From Trichinella spiralis (taxonomy: Eukaryota > Nematoda > Enoplea > Trichinellida > Trichinellidae): 46,130 nucleotides of DNA. The notes below the pieces were generated by a model. It made no database searches and was not told the origin of the DNA. It saw only the letters and a list, made by a program, of their open reading frames with translations. Made by a program: the position numbers and the translations under genes. Positions 22,104 to 37,982 of the stretch are shown here, in pieces. Location: contig CM012953.1 in the NCBI GenBank assembly GCA_000181795.3, forward strand, positions 18,342,177 through 18,388,306. Direction: 5' to 3'. Within the stretch, counting starts at the first letter, position 1. Each line of letters starts with the position of its first letter.

Positions 22104-23615
22104 CCTCCCAGGGTCGTGAAGCGTCCCGTGAGCCCGAGGGCTTTCGCCACGTCCTTCCGGATGAAGGAGATTGCGGCCCCGGTGTCCAGCAGGCAATTCA
22201 CCACCACGTGGTTTCCGTTTGGCCCATAAGCGCAAGCAGGGGCAGTCTGGAGACCTTTCCCGGTGGTGCTTTGCATGGGCAAAATACCCTGGTGGGCTCG
22301 GTCTGACCCCGGAGACCGAGCCGACTCCGTAGTCGATGACGGATGAAGGAGTTTATGATGCGGCTGGCGACATCCGTCCACTCCGCAGTGGCGCCCTTCG
22401 CGACATCTTTTCGCCAGATGGCCAATCTCCAAACACCTGAAGCAGACTTCCTTAGTTCGCACCGTCTCTCTTCCTGGACAGATCCGCCTGTAGAAACTTC
22501 TCACATTCTTCTGCCTTATGCTCCCCGCTACAGAACGGGCAGCTCCTAGCGGTGACCACCGCCAACGCGGCCGCGGTTGACCTGATGCGATCCCCATACT
22601 TCCATTCGGAACGCGACGGTTTCTTCGAGGGTGTCCGTTGCTCTGACTTTGCTGCAGATGGTTTCGTGTCTTCTCTCTTCGACTTGGCGAGCAGACTCGC
22701 CTGCCATTGAGCGAATTCCAGAAACTTCTGCAGGTTGTCCTCGTCCTCTGCTGCGTCGGGCCCGATGTTCGTATCCCAGGCCCTTATCAATGCAGGGGGA
22801 AACTTATCCTGCAACATCGGCATCAGAGCCTCACTTATGGGGAAGCGGCCGGCGAACGGATCATTGTCCAGTGCGGTGAGACAACGCAAGTGCTTCGTCA
22901 CTTCATCTACCAGTGACTGGATGCCCCGCGCCGTCATCTCGCGAATCGCTGGCGCCCTCCACAGGGCCGCCAGATGCTCGCGTATCACCAGTCTTGGCCA
23001 ACCAAAACGCGCCTTCAAATTGTCGACCGCCTGTGTATAATTTTCCGGAGTGAGCGGGATTCCTTCAATGGCGCTCCGCGCCGTCTCTTCCCTGCTGGAT
23101 AACAGGTACGTGAACTTGATGGCATTGTCCAGCTCACTTTGTTTATGGATACTGGCCTCGAACTGGGCACAAAAGGAGGAAAATTCTAGCACCTTCCCTG
23201 AAAACTTCGGGAGAGTCACCTCCGGCAACCTCCCGTTTCCGGCCCGGACCGCCGGCCTGCCCGCACTACTAGTGTCACTGCAGATGGGGAGTTCTCCGCG
23301 CGCCTCGACCATCCTGGCGCGGGCTCGAGATTTCCCCACTCGGTAGTGCTGACGACATGCCGCCCAGTCGTCTATCGCGGCCTGACGCTCTTCTCCTTCC
23401 AAATCCAGCTCCACTTCGATTTGGAGTGCATCTGCGGCCCGGAACGTCTCCTCCATCAGGAAGACCTGCTCCTCCACCTCATAGGCATCGGCTGATCCTA
23501 TGCACAACTCCTCCAGTTCTGCTAACAACCGGTTCAACCGATCCTTGAGGGCGACGAGTTTCTTACTCCGTGTCTTCGCAGCGGACGCCATGGTATTTAC
23601 TATCCATAAGTCGCT

Positions 23616-23640
23616 GATTCGACTCCGGCTCGGAGGACCA
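23616..23640 (-). other. tRNA primer-binding site of the BEL fossil
   Basis: The plus strand reads GATTCGACTCCGGCTCGGAGG then ACCA here. That is the 3' end of a tRNA (T-loop, T-stem, acceptor and CCA), so the minus strand, which carries the element, is complementary to it and begins TGGTCCTCCGAGCC. The match to a tRNA-like 3' end appears to extend about 25 nt, longer than the usual 18. The amino acid identity was not determined. Confidence 0.7.
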
Positions 23641-24644
23641 ATCTTAGGAGCAGAATTGCAACAGGCAATCTGATGCTCAAGTACTAATCGGCCAGACGCT
23701 CGCTCGTTAGGCCAAACGTAAGTGGACTGTATAAATAGGGTGGGTCCGATGTAATCTTCCACGGCGTGGACTGCGATCAGGGTACCGAAACTCTTATCGA
23801 CGGCGATCTCCTTCGCTGGCGTTTTCCGGTTCACTGTCTCCGCTACCACGATCCGCTTCGACTGGACGCTCGAAGTGTACGAATACCCGAGCTACTACCG
23901 TTGTCCTTAACGGTAATTCGAATGCCTCCACTACGGTACGTACGAGTCCCTCGCTCGATCGTTCTTCCGTATGCACTTCGACTCGGTTCGTCCAACACTT
24001 CCGATTCGTCTCTTCCGAATATTGCTAATACTGCCAACCAGTACTGCGAACACGTCTTCTCTTCATACTGCTAACACTCTTCTCATCGGACAACACTGCC
24101 GCCAGTGCCTCTTCCAGTACGGCCAGGACTTCCAACACTTCCGCGCAGACTTCCAACACAGCCAACTATTCTACTTCTTCTACTCCTACGCGGCGCGCTT
24201 CCTGGCCATATATATAGCGCGCAGGGTCATCAGCCCCATCGGGTGGCTCGCTCGAACTGCCAATAAGCAGCTCACTCACCGCTGGGGGCGCTCGCCATCT
24301 CTGGCGCCGATCTAAATTACCGTCGGCTTACTATTAAACTGTCACGATTCAGATCCTTTGATCTTGCGATGGTCATTTGGCGTTGGACGTTCTGTGGACT
24401 ACTTCTCCAAGTTTTTTATAAGCCCGCTGCTGGCGTTACGGCGTAAGTAGCCATTGTCTCGTGAGCAACAGTCAATCTGGGTCGCCGCATGGGGTCTTTC
24501 TGACCCCTACCCGGTGCCGCCAGACGCCAAGATAGCGATCTGGCCAGCGGTGCGCGGGTATTGTTCATGCTCTACCAGCAACCCTTGGGCACCAGCCCAT
24601 GGTTGGGTCACACCGACGAGGTCGGTGTCGTTACGTTCGTAACA
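23641..24644 (-). repeat. BEL/Pao LTR, about 1 kb
   Basis: Starts TGTTACGAACG at 24,644 (minus strand) and ends next to the primer-binding site at 23,640. It has a minus-strand TATATATATGG box near 24,208-24,218. GC content is well above the host DNA around it. It is the only LTR of this copy seen here. Confidence 0.75.
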
Positions 24645-24659
24645 AAGGTAATTTAATAA

Positions 24660-24945
24660 TATAAGGCAAACCTTTTAAGGTAATTTAATGGAAGTGCACC
24701 CATATTTAGAAAAACGTAGATAAACAACAATTACCCAATCATAGACCGAAGTTTCTTAGCTAATCAAATGCCAAAGTTATTCACCCAATCACTTATTACA
24801 ATGATTAGCTAATAAAATAAGAGAAGTCATTTACCAATACCGATCAACTGCACTACAACCTATCAGCAAACAGCCAATCACAAAACGGGGGATGTCAGAA
24901 TCGACCTGCTGAATGTTTACTATTTTCACTCAATCTAAACTTAAC
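24660..24945 (-). repeat. long inverted repeat, right copy
   Basis: Reverse-complement partner of 20,484-20,735. The BEL LTR begins 16 bases to its left, and the segment between (TTTAATAATATAAGGCAAAC on the plus strand) still looks like the same AT-rich element, so the retroelement may have inserted into this repeat. Confidence 0.78.
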
Positions 24946-25480
24946 TAAATATTCAAAAAAGCAGCAGACAATGAGACTGTTTATTGTGTTTTTTATTGCA
25001 AGCGCATTTACCATTTTGCATAATGAAATAATTATTGTGAATACATTAGTACTTAATCATAATATGGAGTTCTGAAATACTGTAGAAAAGCAATTATGCG
25101 AGAATTTTTGACTTTGCGAAACTGGCGATTATGCAAAGTGTGTATGCTGTATTTGAAGATTCTAAGCATTATATACTTTATATTATTGACTTTTGTTTTA
25201 TTTATGTATTATTTTTTTATTAAATGATGTGATATTATCATTTTATGAATTTTTAACAGTGCTTTATTTGAAAATTTACCATATAATTTGTACATAAATA
25301 TTTTTCAGTATTTTTTCTTTATTTTAGTAGTTTTAAAATGTATTTCTGGAATTCCTGATATTTTCATTTTTTATGGTTTAGTTTGTATTTTCATTCCATT
25401 TAAATAGATCAAGTGAAGAAAGTAAAATTCAGTAGAAACCTTTTTTCAGTAATATCTTGTTTTAACGTAAATTTACTTTC
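24946..25480. other. AT-rich upstream DNA of mrps-26
   Basis: No gene. A piece at about 25,077-25,141 (TACTGTAGAAAAGCAATTAT then GCGAGAATTTTTGACTTTGC) resembles the ends of pogo/Tigger-like DNA transposons. The remainder is AT-rich and featureless. Confidence 0.4.
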
Positions 25481-25482
25481 AG
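25481..25482 (+). promoter_or_regulatory. candidate trans-splice acceptor of mrps-26
   Basis: TTTACTTTCAG lies 16 bases before the mrps-26 start codon. It has a pyrimidine-rich lead and an AG, with no matching donor evident close by, so it is either a spliced-leader acceptor or the end of a 5' UTR intron. Confidence 0.5.
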
Positions 25483-25498
25483 ATCTGAAATTGTAGTA

Positions 25499-26453
25499 AT
25501 GTTGTTGAAAAAAGCAAAAACTTTATCACTGATGCTACTTTATAAAAGAATGATAAGTTTGAGGCCATCAAAGCCCGGGTAAATATATTATAAAATAAAG
25601 TTTGCTTTTATTATTAAATTTTGTTTTCAGAAAGAACTGTTTTATAGCAAACCACCAATTCTTCCACCTGCCAAATCCAAACGTTACAGGGTTGTACATG
25701 TGCCTTGGCAAGATCCAGAGGATGTTAAAGAAATGCTCTGGAGACGGCATATTTATATGAATGCATTGAAATCTGTGAGGTATTTTTAGCTGTATAATTA
25801 TTTTAAAGTTTTTAAGGTGGAATGTTTGTCTAAAACTGTTAGGCGTTATTATCGTGATCGTTTATCTGGATCGATGCTTAAATCGGAAGATGAAAATTTT
25901 GTAACTGGCATAAAAAATGAATTTCGTCAGTTGCTTTTGAAAAATGATGAACTTAATAAGCTTCAACAGGAAAAGAGGTAATGGTGAGTTGTTTTTATTG
26001 AAATTTATATTTTCATATTTGGCGAACAGGGAGAAGGAGTTCCAAGCAGAGAAAGAAAAATTGAAAGAGGAAATTATCCAATTAGTTGAACAACATTTGA
26101 ATGAAAACGAAGAAAAGCATGCTGTGCGAGAACAAGAAGTTTTGGAGATGATTGTAAATGAACATGTTAATTAATTATATGGAAAGTTGAATCGTTTGCT
26201 TATTTTTAAGGAAAATTCAAAACATTTTGTAACGTATGAGAATTTGGATGAGAAAATTGAAGAAGCTTTGGAATCGCCAACGGACTTTAACTACGCTTTA
26301 GATTTGAATGGGAACATGTTTAAAGGGAAGCCGTTGGAAAAGTACAACAAGCAGAATTTGTTGTTAATAAAGCCTGTTTCACAGGAAACGGAACCGTTAA
26401 TTTACAGCGGAAATGTGCAAGAGAAGTGTGTGAAAAATGATAATGAACAATAA
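25499..26453 (+). CDS. mrps-26: mitochondrial small ribosomal subunit protein mS26 (MRPS26)
   Basis: Structural protein of the mitochondrial 28S ribosomal subunit. Five exons fit one frame of 237 residues: 25,499-25,578; 25,648-25,779; 25,843-25,977; 26,030-26,153; 26,211-26,453 (stop TAA). The family is seen in KPPILPPAKSKRYRVVHVPW (near residue 28), in the long charged helix of exons 3-4, and above all in HFVTYENLDEKIEEALES, which aligns without gaps to the FITRENLEARVEAALDS segment of human MRPS26. That alignment also decides the exon 5 acceptor (TTTTTAAG at 26,210). The first 18 residues are basic and hydrophobic, fitting a mitochondrial presequence. The protein is slightly longer than the human one (205). 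The exon 2 acceptor is less sure: TTTATAG (used here) or TTTTCAG at 25,630. ttc-1 follows 149 bases downstream on the same strand. Confidence 0.88.
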
Positions 26454-26600
26454 TCCTTCTCTCATCTGTAATGTCAGTAATGTTTTTTGAGTAAAATTTT
26501 CGTACTGTAAGTTGGTTGTTGTGGTTTAGTAGCGCAGTTGTTGCTGTTAAATATTTGAAATGCTTCGAAGTCATTGTTTTATATGACAATATAAGCTTGC

Positions 26601-26602
26601 AG
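26601..26602 (+). promoter_or_regulatory. candidate trans-splice acceptor of ttc-1
   Basis: AAGCTTGCAG directly abuts the ttc-1 ATG at 26,603. With only 149 bases from the mrps-26 stop codon, it looks like a downstream-gene acceptor of a two-gene operon. Confidence 0.5.
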
Positions 26603-27641
26603 ATGGAAAATGTGGAAAATATTGGTGAAAGCGAATTAGATGCTTGGCTAAAGTTACAAAACAAATCAGCCGAAAATGAATCAAGCATTAAATGTCTGGT
26701 AAATTGCAAAGGAAAAGAATAATATTTTGTAATTGATTTATTTTACTGAATTTTGTTTTTGCTATTGAGAAGGAATTGTGCAATGATGTGATTGATAAAA
26801 TGGACGAAAACGTTAATTCAGCTGTAGAATTTCTCAAAATGGAAGAAGCAAATATGGATGAGAAAACGAAATTGGTATATTTTGTGATTAATTTTGAAAA
26901 AAAATTAAAGTAGTAATTAATTTTTTTTCTTCAGAAACGACAAGAAAAAGCGATTCAAATGAAAATCGATGGAAACGCCGCTTTTCGAGACGGTGATTTT
27001 TCAGGTGCACTGCGCCATTATACAGATGCATTGAGAATATGTCCAACAAGTTTTGCTTCAACTCGTTCAGTTTTGTTCGGCAATCGAGCCGCTTGTTATA
27101 TGAAAATGGTATTGAATGAAAATTTATTTATTCATAAATCATACGAAACTGCAATAATGATAATGATGCAGTTTTTTTGACACTTTTATTGGTTTAGGAA
27201 AAATATGACGAAGCAATAAAAGAATGCAATTGGTCTGTAGAATGTGATTCGAATTATGTGAAAGTTCTACGGCGCAGAGCTTCACTTTATGAAATGCAAG
27301 AGTCTACTTTGGAAAAAGCATTGGACGATTACAAGCGACTGTATGAAATTGATCCAGCCGACAGTGAAGTTGCCCGATCAGTGACGGTCTGTTGTTCGTT
27401 TAATGAAATTATTAATGTGTATTTTTTTAAAAAAAAGTGAGATAATTTGTGCATTGTATTTCAGCGATTGTCACGTGCAGTTGATGCGCGAAATGCAAAG
27501 ATGAAAGCGCAGGCTTTTGATACAATGAAAGAATTGGGCAATGTTCTATTGCAACCGTTCGGTTTGAGTACTGACGATTTTCAGTGCACCAAACGGCCTG
27601 ACGGTAGTGTTAATATCGAGATGAAAAATCGTCATCGCTAA
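26603..27641 (+). CDS. ttc-1: tetratricopeptide repeat protein 1 (TTC1)
   Basis: A cytosolic TPR adaptor; mammalian TTC1 binds Hsp90-type chaperones and G-alpha/Ras. Five exons, all separated by phase-0 introns, give 246 residues: 26,603-26,698; 26,770-26,874; 26,935-27,108; 27,198-27,386; 27,465-27,641 (TAA). Three TPR units are visible: GNAAFRDGDFSGALRHYTDA (from about residue 77), SVLFGNRAACYMKMEKYDEA (about 110) and VLRRRASLYEM...ALDDYKRLYEIDP (about 146-177). The C terminus has the TTC1-specific KELGNVLLQPFGLSTDDFQ. An acidic, low-conservation N terminus precedes the TPRs, as in the family, though it is shorter (human 292 residues). The exon 2 acceptor could lie 3 bases later. It lies close behind mrps-26, probably in one transcription unit, and converges on the PWWP2-type gene. 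Confidence 0.93.
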
Positions 27642-28231
27642 CTTAAGCTGCTGCGTATATTGTTTTTTTAATTATTACTTGAGTTGTGATATTTGTTTTT
27701 CTTCATTGTACGTATTTTTTAAGTAATAACAATCATAATAATTTCAATTATTCACTAACAACAACAATAATAATAATAATAGTACTAATAATAAATACGT
27801 TGTTGTTGTTGTTGTTGTTGTCAGTAAATTTTTTTTGATTTGCAAGTTTTTTGTTGGTGTTGTCATGTCGGTTAGTAATAATAGACAATTGTTTAAAGAA
27901 CAAAAAGTAGTAAGTTGTGCTTCAGTCACACTGCATATAGTAAGTAGTTGTTGTTGTTGTTGCTGAGGTGGAACATTCTGTTAATCACAAGTATAAACAT
28001 CCCCAACCACACAATATTGTCAAGTTTTATTTCAACATATACATTCGTCAGCAACAATGCTTAAATGAATAAGAATAATAATAATAAGCAATAAGTTTGT
28101 GTAGATTTTCAATTGGGGGATTTTTGGGTTTAGTTTGAATTTTGACGAGCGGTCGATATTCTTCTTCTTCTTCTTCGTCTTCATTCCTACATCTAGATAT
28201 CTACGATAGATAGATGAAATTTGTTTCTGAT
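27642..28231. repeat. intergenic DNA with triplet microsatellites
   Basis: The region between the converging ttc-1 and PWWP2-type genes holds several short triplet runs: AATAATAATAAT near 27,765; GTTGTTGTTGTTGTTGTTG near 27,800-27,820; GTTGTTGTTGTTG near 27,947; TTCTTCTTCTTCTTC near 28,161. No gene is seen. A leucine- and threonine-rich open frame across it is a by-product of these repeats. Confidence 0.8.
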
Positions 28232-30377
28232 TCAGTTGACCGATGCTGTGGCCGTTTGTGGTCGATCTTGCTGCAACAGTTGCAGCATTTCAGTTCGACA
28301 ATCCGGCGATAACAGCTTCGAATAGCAAAGACCGTTGAGACCGGCGAGCAGATCTTTGACAAGGGCGTCGGCCACCGCCTGTTGGTATTCTTGCCTTTGT
28401 GAAGGGTTGTAATAATTGGTGAATTTTTGTTGGAAATTTTCAACGCTCGACAACGGCACCGAGTTGGTCTGATCGGCCGTACCACACCATCGGACGCGAA
28501 TTCGACGCTCATTTAGCGAGCAAATTTCTGCCGGCCACGGTGAATAGCCTTTCAACTTTGCCCAAACCAAATCGCCTACCTGGTGTTGTGAACCGTCGCT
28601 ACTGCTACTACTACTGCTGCATACTGTAACAGTTAATCGATTATTGATATATTTTCATCATGGAATAAATAAACGAATATATATATATGTATATATACCA
28701 CTGCAATGATCGTCAATTACAGAGGAAGAAGGCTGAACAGAAGACAACACAGCCTGGTGGTCAGTTTCCATTTCAATAATACCTTGCGATTTGGAACCGT
28801 TTCTTCTACCTAGAACAATGGTGAATGCTTCTTTGCACAGAGCAGCACGAAAACAAGCAATCTCACTGGCAGCGGTCAATCGTCCGGTTGAAACTACTAC
28901 TGCAGCACTTTTCGGCTTGATGACAGTCGTTTTCTTCTGACTGCGTTTACCGTAAGAAATTTTTAAAGTCAACGGTGCAACGACCATTTTCTCCTTGTTG
29001 CCAGAAATGCTCGGCTCGGTTCCATTGAACAACGGTTGCTTTGTTTCCAATTTAACGTTGTTTGCAGATTGAGCCAATTGACCATCATCATCATCATCAT
29101 CATTAATTTGAATACCGGAATTGATACGGCTGCGTGGACGCTTTTTGTTCGCAACCGAAGTTGAAGCTGTGAACTTAAGCGAACCGCTTAACCGGGAAAT
29201 TGTGGTCAAATTTCTCGCTCTACCATCATCATCATCATCACTTTCAATTATTGTCGACTTTCTTTTGCCAGCAGCTTTAACAACGTTGAACGTGTTCGCT
29301 TCTTGCTGTTGGCATTTGATGCACAACAATAACCGTTTCACGCCACGTGTTCGCCTCCTGTACAACAAAAACAACGCTACGCAACTATGGAAATCTGATA
29401 AAAATTTCAACAATATTTTTCATTATCAATAATGTCAATTAATCAATCAATTTTCATTTTCTGCAAAATGTTTAAAAGGATTTGTTTATTTTAGGCAATT
29501 TAATCTGTGCTAATTGAACAAAAGATGCAAATTTCAAATATTCTCAGTTGACAATAAATAGAGATATGAGAAAAAGAGAAATTTTTAAAATGAAAAAATG
29601 TTTTAAAGCAAGCAATTTAAATTCAGTTTTTTTGCTCGTCAGAAACAGTTTCGGTGAAAACTCGAATAAGGATGTCGTTTTGGGAATGAAGCTAACCGCC
29701 GCTTGTAAAAAAGAAGCTGTTAACAGTAAACAATTGGAATATTTTTTAATAGCTTTCTGTTGAGTAAAAAAAATATATGCATAAACGGGAGTCTTGTTTA
29801 ACGAAAGTTATTAATTAGCATACATTTTTGCTGGGCAATAAACCAATAATACACCATGTACGCAGCAAATTCTCGTAACTTGCGCAAAGATTCTCAAACG
29901 CTTAAGTTGCACAGAAAAGAAAAACTCATCGTTTCAGTTTAGAATTTTTCCTTTACAACAAATGAACCCTACATAATACGGTATAAATTTAAATTTTATT
30001 CATTCCAAAAGGCCGACCTATTTTCCAACTTCACTATTCATTATCCATCTTATCTATTTACATATACACTTTCAATGTCTGAAGAGTAAGCAAAAAACAA
30101 CAACTCCCATTTCATTCATTGCAGAAAGACAATGTAGCGTTTCTCTTCAACCGACTGTGACTTGAACTCGTTAAAAAATTTTCAAATAATGAATTGAATG
30201 CCGGATATTTTTGAAATTTTCAAAACGTTTCACTTTAAATTAGCAACATTCGGTGGAGTGAATGTGAAAGATGACAACAATAATTTGATGAAATTAGCAA
30301 TAAAAGTGAAAAGTTAATCGAAAAGTAAAGCAAATTGTTTCTGTACTGAGAAAATGGTCGATGAAGCAACAAATCGG

Positions 30378-30416
<39 letters not shown>

Positions 30417-31192
30417 GAAGATTTAAAATGTATATATATCGAATGTTTGATTGGATTGGAAACAAAAATAATTCGTATAATGAAAAAAAGAACGAATTTA
30501 AGCGATAGGATTAGATTTTTGCACAACCAATGAGACAGAAAAGAGTACAAATTGAAAAATTGCAAATTTGAACGCGCATAAAAAGAAAAACACAAAAATC
30601 TCACCTCATTCCCCATTTATTTTTTCTAGCCATCGACCAGTGATCAGTTGTACGCCATTTTAATTTCCTTCTGAAATCGTTCACCGTTTCACTGTATGAC
30701 GGCTTCGTATCGGCCGCTTCGGATGTCTGCCTGGATATTACTGAAGAGATTTCTTTGAGTTCACAAATATCATCGCGATGCTGCTGTGCGGACATCTGCT
30801 TCCACTGTTCAAATTTGCTCGCATTCATGCCGAACGGTGTCTCATTGCTACTGTAGAATAAAAAGAAATAAAGGAAATTACAAAATTTTCAAAACACCAT
30901 CATTTCCATAATTCACCTGACTTGCATGCTGAGCAACACTCCACAAAATATGGTGCCATTTCTTTCCGTTGAAACCATCAACAAATTATCATTGTCATAG
31001 TGAACTTGCACAAGCAGATCGATTAATCGGGGTGCATTTTGCTCTTCGCACTTTTGGCCATTTTCCACATATTGTTCTCGTTCAGCATTCACTGCCTGTT
31101 CATTTTCACATTTCACTGCCGATGCTTTCACTGGGAAAAGAAAAATATTTTTTATTAAAAATTCATATTTGTCCATTGAAAAACAATATACT
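28232..31192 (-). CDS. PWWP2A/2B-type PWWP-domain chromatin protein
   Basis: Vertebrate PWWP2A binds H2A.Z nucleosomes and a NuRD-like deacetylase; a nuclear role is inferred here. Four coding exons fit in phase: 31,130-30,917; 30,850-30,605; 29,357-28,699; 28,623-28,232, about 503 residues. Three blocks match the family in order: RNGTIFCGVLLSMQ (compare GERIFTGVLMD), a CxxC patch RLLLCIKCQQQ after a basic run (compare RPRQVLCDKCKN), and a C-terminal PWWP domain starting GDLVWAKLKGYSPWPAEI, followed by SVENFQQKF...YQQAVADAL. The PWWP motif itself reads SPWP. The linker has two Asp runs made of GAT repeats. The start is uncertain: it may be an ATG split by an intron, with A at 31,192 and TG at 31,130, since an in-frame TAA lies upstream. 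A 1.25-kb intron separates exons 2 and 3. Confidence 0.83.
30377..30415 (+). repeat. (ATT)n microsatellite in an intron
   Basis: About 13 tandem ATT units, inside the large intron of the PWWP2-type gene. Confidence 0.95.
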
Positions 31193-37853
<6,661 letters not shown>

Positions 37854-37982
37854 GCAGCTGGCAATTCGATGAGCACTTGCTGGAATCGTGGAAAACTATT
37901 ATTAATAATAATAAAAATACGAATTAATAGTTAATTTTATTAAAAAAGCAACATTCAACGAATTATAGTCACCAGATCTTCT

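Larger units (their letters stand above)
22104..24644 (-). mobile_element. BEL/Pao fossil: LTR, gag, start of protease
   Basis: A minus-strand BEL/Pao element. The LTR spans about 23,641-24,644 and starts with TGTTACGAACGTAACGAC, a typical BEL opening. A primer-binding site follows, then a long open gag starting about 23,591 (MASAAKTRSKKLVALKDRL). Gag contains the family signature LPKFSGKVLEFSSFCAQFEA and NYTQAVDNLKARFG, and ends in zinc-knuckle motifs (CPFCSGEHKAEEC, CFRCLEIGHLAKRC, CGVDGCRQPHHKLLH). After gag comes a retropepsin start with LLDTGAAISFIRKD. Reverse transcriptase, integrase and the second LTR are absent. Breaks within the retained part are few, so it may be younger than the other fossils. 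It sits inside or against the right inverted repeat. Confidence 0.92.

Noticed and set aside
23616-23640. tRNA gene, from a T-loop-like string ending in CCA
   Set aside because: Only the 3' quarter of a tRNA is present, no D or anticodon arm precedes it, CCA is usually not encoded in animal tRNA genes, and it sits exactly at the primer-binding site of the BEL fossil.
27744-27929. Minus-strand open frame rich in Thr and Leu
   Set aside because: A product of AAT/GTT triplet microsatellites.
30314-30616. Minus-strand 100-residue open frame with an Ile run
   Set aside because: It covers the (ATT)n microsatellite and the donor of a PWWP2-type exon; intronic, no motif.
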